DNA from: CACIIZ01 sp045565285 | GTDB lineage: Bacteria > Pseudomonadota > Alphaproteobacteria > Rhodobacterales > Rhodobacteraceae | DNA: 64,000 bases | Direction: 5' to 3' | Assembly: GCA_045565285.1 (NCBI GenBank) | Contig: JBJLFR010000010.1 | Span: 1-64,000 of the forward strand | Made by a program: the position numbers and the translations under genes | Notes under the pieces: generated by a model | Databases searched by the model: none | Seen by the model: the letters and a program-made list of their open reading frames with translations, nothing else | Told to the model about the DNA's origin: nothing | Shown here: positions 63,097 to 64,000 of the stretch, one piece after another | How the letters are laid out: each line of letters begins with the position of its first letter | How positions within the stretch are numbered: position 1 is the first letter of the stretch

Positions 63097-64000
63097 TTAA
63101 TTTATTTTAGCTAGTTTAATTTTAGTAATTTTATTTTTTTCTTTAGATAGTATCTCAAATCGAAAACCGTAAAAATTAAAAACTTGACCTTCACTAGGAA
63201 TTAATTGGGCTTCGTGAATTACTAAACCAGCTATGGTATTTGCTTCATTATCCGGAAGTGACCAATCATATGCTCTATTTAAATCTCTTATACTCATTCC
63301 ACCATCAACCAAAAGCTTTCCATCAGATGTATCAATCATCTGATCAACCTCTATATCATGCTCGTCAGAAATTTCTCCAACAATTTCTTCGATTATATCT
63401 TCTAAAGTAATTAAGCCTCTTAAATCACCATATTCATCTACGACTAATGCAAAATGAGCTTTTCTCTTTAAAAATTGTCTCATTTGGAGATCAAGAGTAG
63501 TTGTTTCTGGTATAAAATAAGGTTTCATAGCAACTTTTAAAATATCAAATTTTTGAATATCAAATCTTTTAGATCCAATTGATGATAAAATACTTGTTTT
63601 CCTCAGCAAATCTTTGGCATGAAGAATACCTACAACATTTTCTTGATTATTTTTAAAAATTGGTATTCTTGTATATGGAGATTTAAGACATTTTTCTAAA
63701 ACTTTTTTTGGTGGATCATCTGCATCGACCATTTCAATTTGACTTCTATGTAACATAACTTCTTCTACCATTCGTTCTGGAAGGTCTAATACACCAAGCA
63801 ATCTATCTCTTGCATCTTTTTTAACAGTACCTTCTGAATGATGAAGTGCTATTGCCCCTGCAATCTCATCAGAAGCAAGAATTTGTTTGCTTGGATCAAT
63901 TTTTACTCCTATTAGCAAAAGTAACAACTGTACAAATTTTCTGACAAAAATAATTATTGGAGAAAATATGTATATTAAAAATAAAACTAAAGGAGCAACT
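63097..64000 (-). CDS. CorC/HlyC-family protein with CBS domains, 5' end beyond the window
   Basis: The frame is open from 63097 to the right edge, so the N-terminus is missing. The visible start (VRKFVQLLLLL) is the end of a membrane domain, then the linker with LPERMVEEVMLHRSQIEMVD, two CBS domains (TRIPIFKNNQENVVGIL; HFALVVDEYGDLRGLITLED) and a C-terminal CorC_HlyC domain (LVDGGMSIRDLNRAYDWSLP). Related to magnesium/cobalt efflux or hemolysin-type proteins. Confidence 0.88.
   Translation of the reverse strand, partial: VAPLVLFLIYIFSPIIIFVRKFVQLLLLLIGVKIDPSKQILASDEIAGAIALHHSEGTVKKDARDRLLGVLDLPERMVEEVMLHRSQIEMVDADDPPKKVLEKCLKSPYTRIPIFKNNQENVVGILHAKDLLRKTSILSSIGSKRFDIQKFDILKVAMKPYFIPETTTLDLQMRQFLKRKAHFALVVDEYGDLRGLITLEDIIEEIVGEISDEHDIEVDQMIDTSDGKLLVDGGMSIRDLNRAYDWSLPDNEANTIAGLVIHEAQLIPSEGQVFNFYGFRFEILSKEKNKITKIKLAKIN

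Noticed and set aside
1..64000. tRNA, rRNA, insertion sequence, prophage or integrase
   Set aside because: No such signature was found while reading the gaps; very diverged tRNAs could be missed by eye.

Overview
The window is a gene-dense stretch of very A+T-rich DNA with short gaps and mostly single-copy metabolic genes. It looks like the chromosome of a streamlined, probably marine, Gram-negative alphaproteobacterium. The evidence is the order rplU-rpmA-obgE-proB-proA, an IalB-family protein, lipid A genes (lpxD followed by an AcpXL-like carrier and a ketosynthase, plus a KdsB-like enzyme), two TRAP transporter clusters, a DMSP-lyase-type cupin and AlkB. Clades such as HIMB59, AEGEAN-169 or SAR11 relatives would fit, but I cannot fix the taxon from sequence reading alone. 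I saw no rRNA, tRNA, CRISPR array, insertion sequence or prophage.

Layout. 1-1574: 5' part of a large metalloprotease-like gene running off the left edge. 1829-6539: Fsr-type efflux pump, a decayed aldehyde dehydrogenase fragment, a TPR glycosyltransferase-like protein and a KdsB-like cytidylyltransferase. 6609-14683: DMSP-lyase-type cupin, aldehyde dehydrogenase, DadA-like oxidase, TRAP transporter 1 and an Asp/Glu-racemase-family protein, reading as a carbon/amino-acid scavenging block. 14686-18213 (minus): GST, YceI, cysteine synthase, methyltransferase, DUF4174. 18328-22310: DCC thiol protein, a five-module iron-sulfur/nucleotidyl-cyclase fusion, small membrane proteins and alkane monooxygenase. 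22884-31795: soluble sugar-dehydrogenase family, MFS, lipid kinase, GMC oxidoreductase, hydrolases, YHYH protein and a zinc-less sirtuin. 31818-42300: housekeeping and small transporters (EamA, LysE), M3 peptidase, PhhB, ceramidase-like protein, PsiE. 42340-50132: second catabolic block with NHL propeller, two DapA-family proteins, TRAP transporter 2, PfkB kinase and a PEP-mutase/isocitrate-lyase-family enzyme. 50173-64000: SulP transporter, thioesterase, ribosomal/Obg/proline block, murein enzymes (MepK-like, LdtD-like), lipid A block, IalB and a CorC/HlyC protein cut by the right edge.

Most noteworthy: (1) the protein at 18738-20312 carries two CDGSH motifs, an adrenodoxin-type [2Fe-2S] ferredoxin, a class III nucleotidyl cyclase and a Rieske domain in one chain, which looks like a redox- or iron-sensing second-messenger enzyme; (2) five genes are broken by single-base frameshifts, three of them TRAP membrane subunits; (3) cysteine synthase seems to start at AUA inside an ATAA overlap; (4) a fragment of an aldehyde dehydrogenase gene with a copy of its terminator hairpin lies 5 kb from the intact gene; (5) the sirtuin lacks its zinc cysteines.
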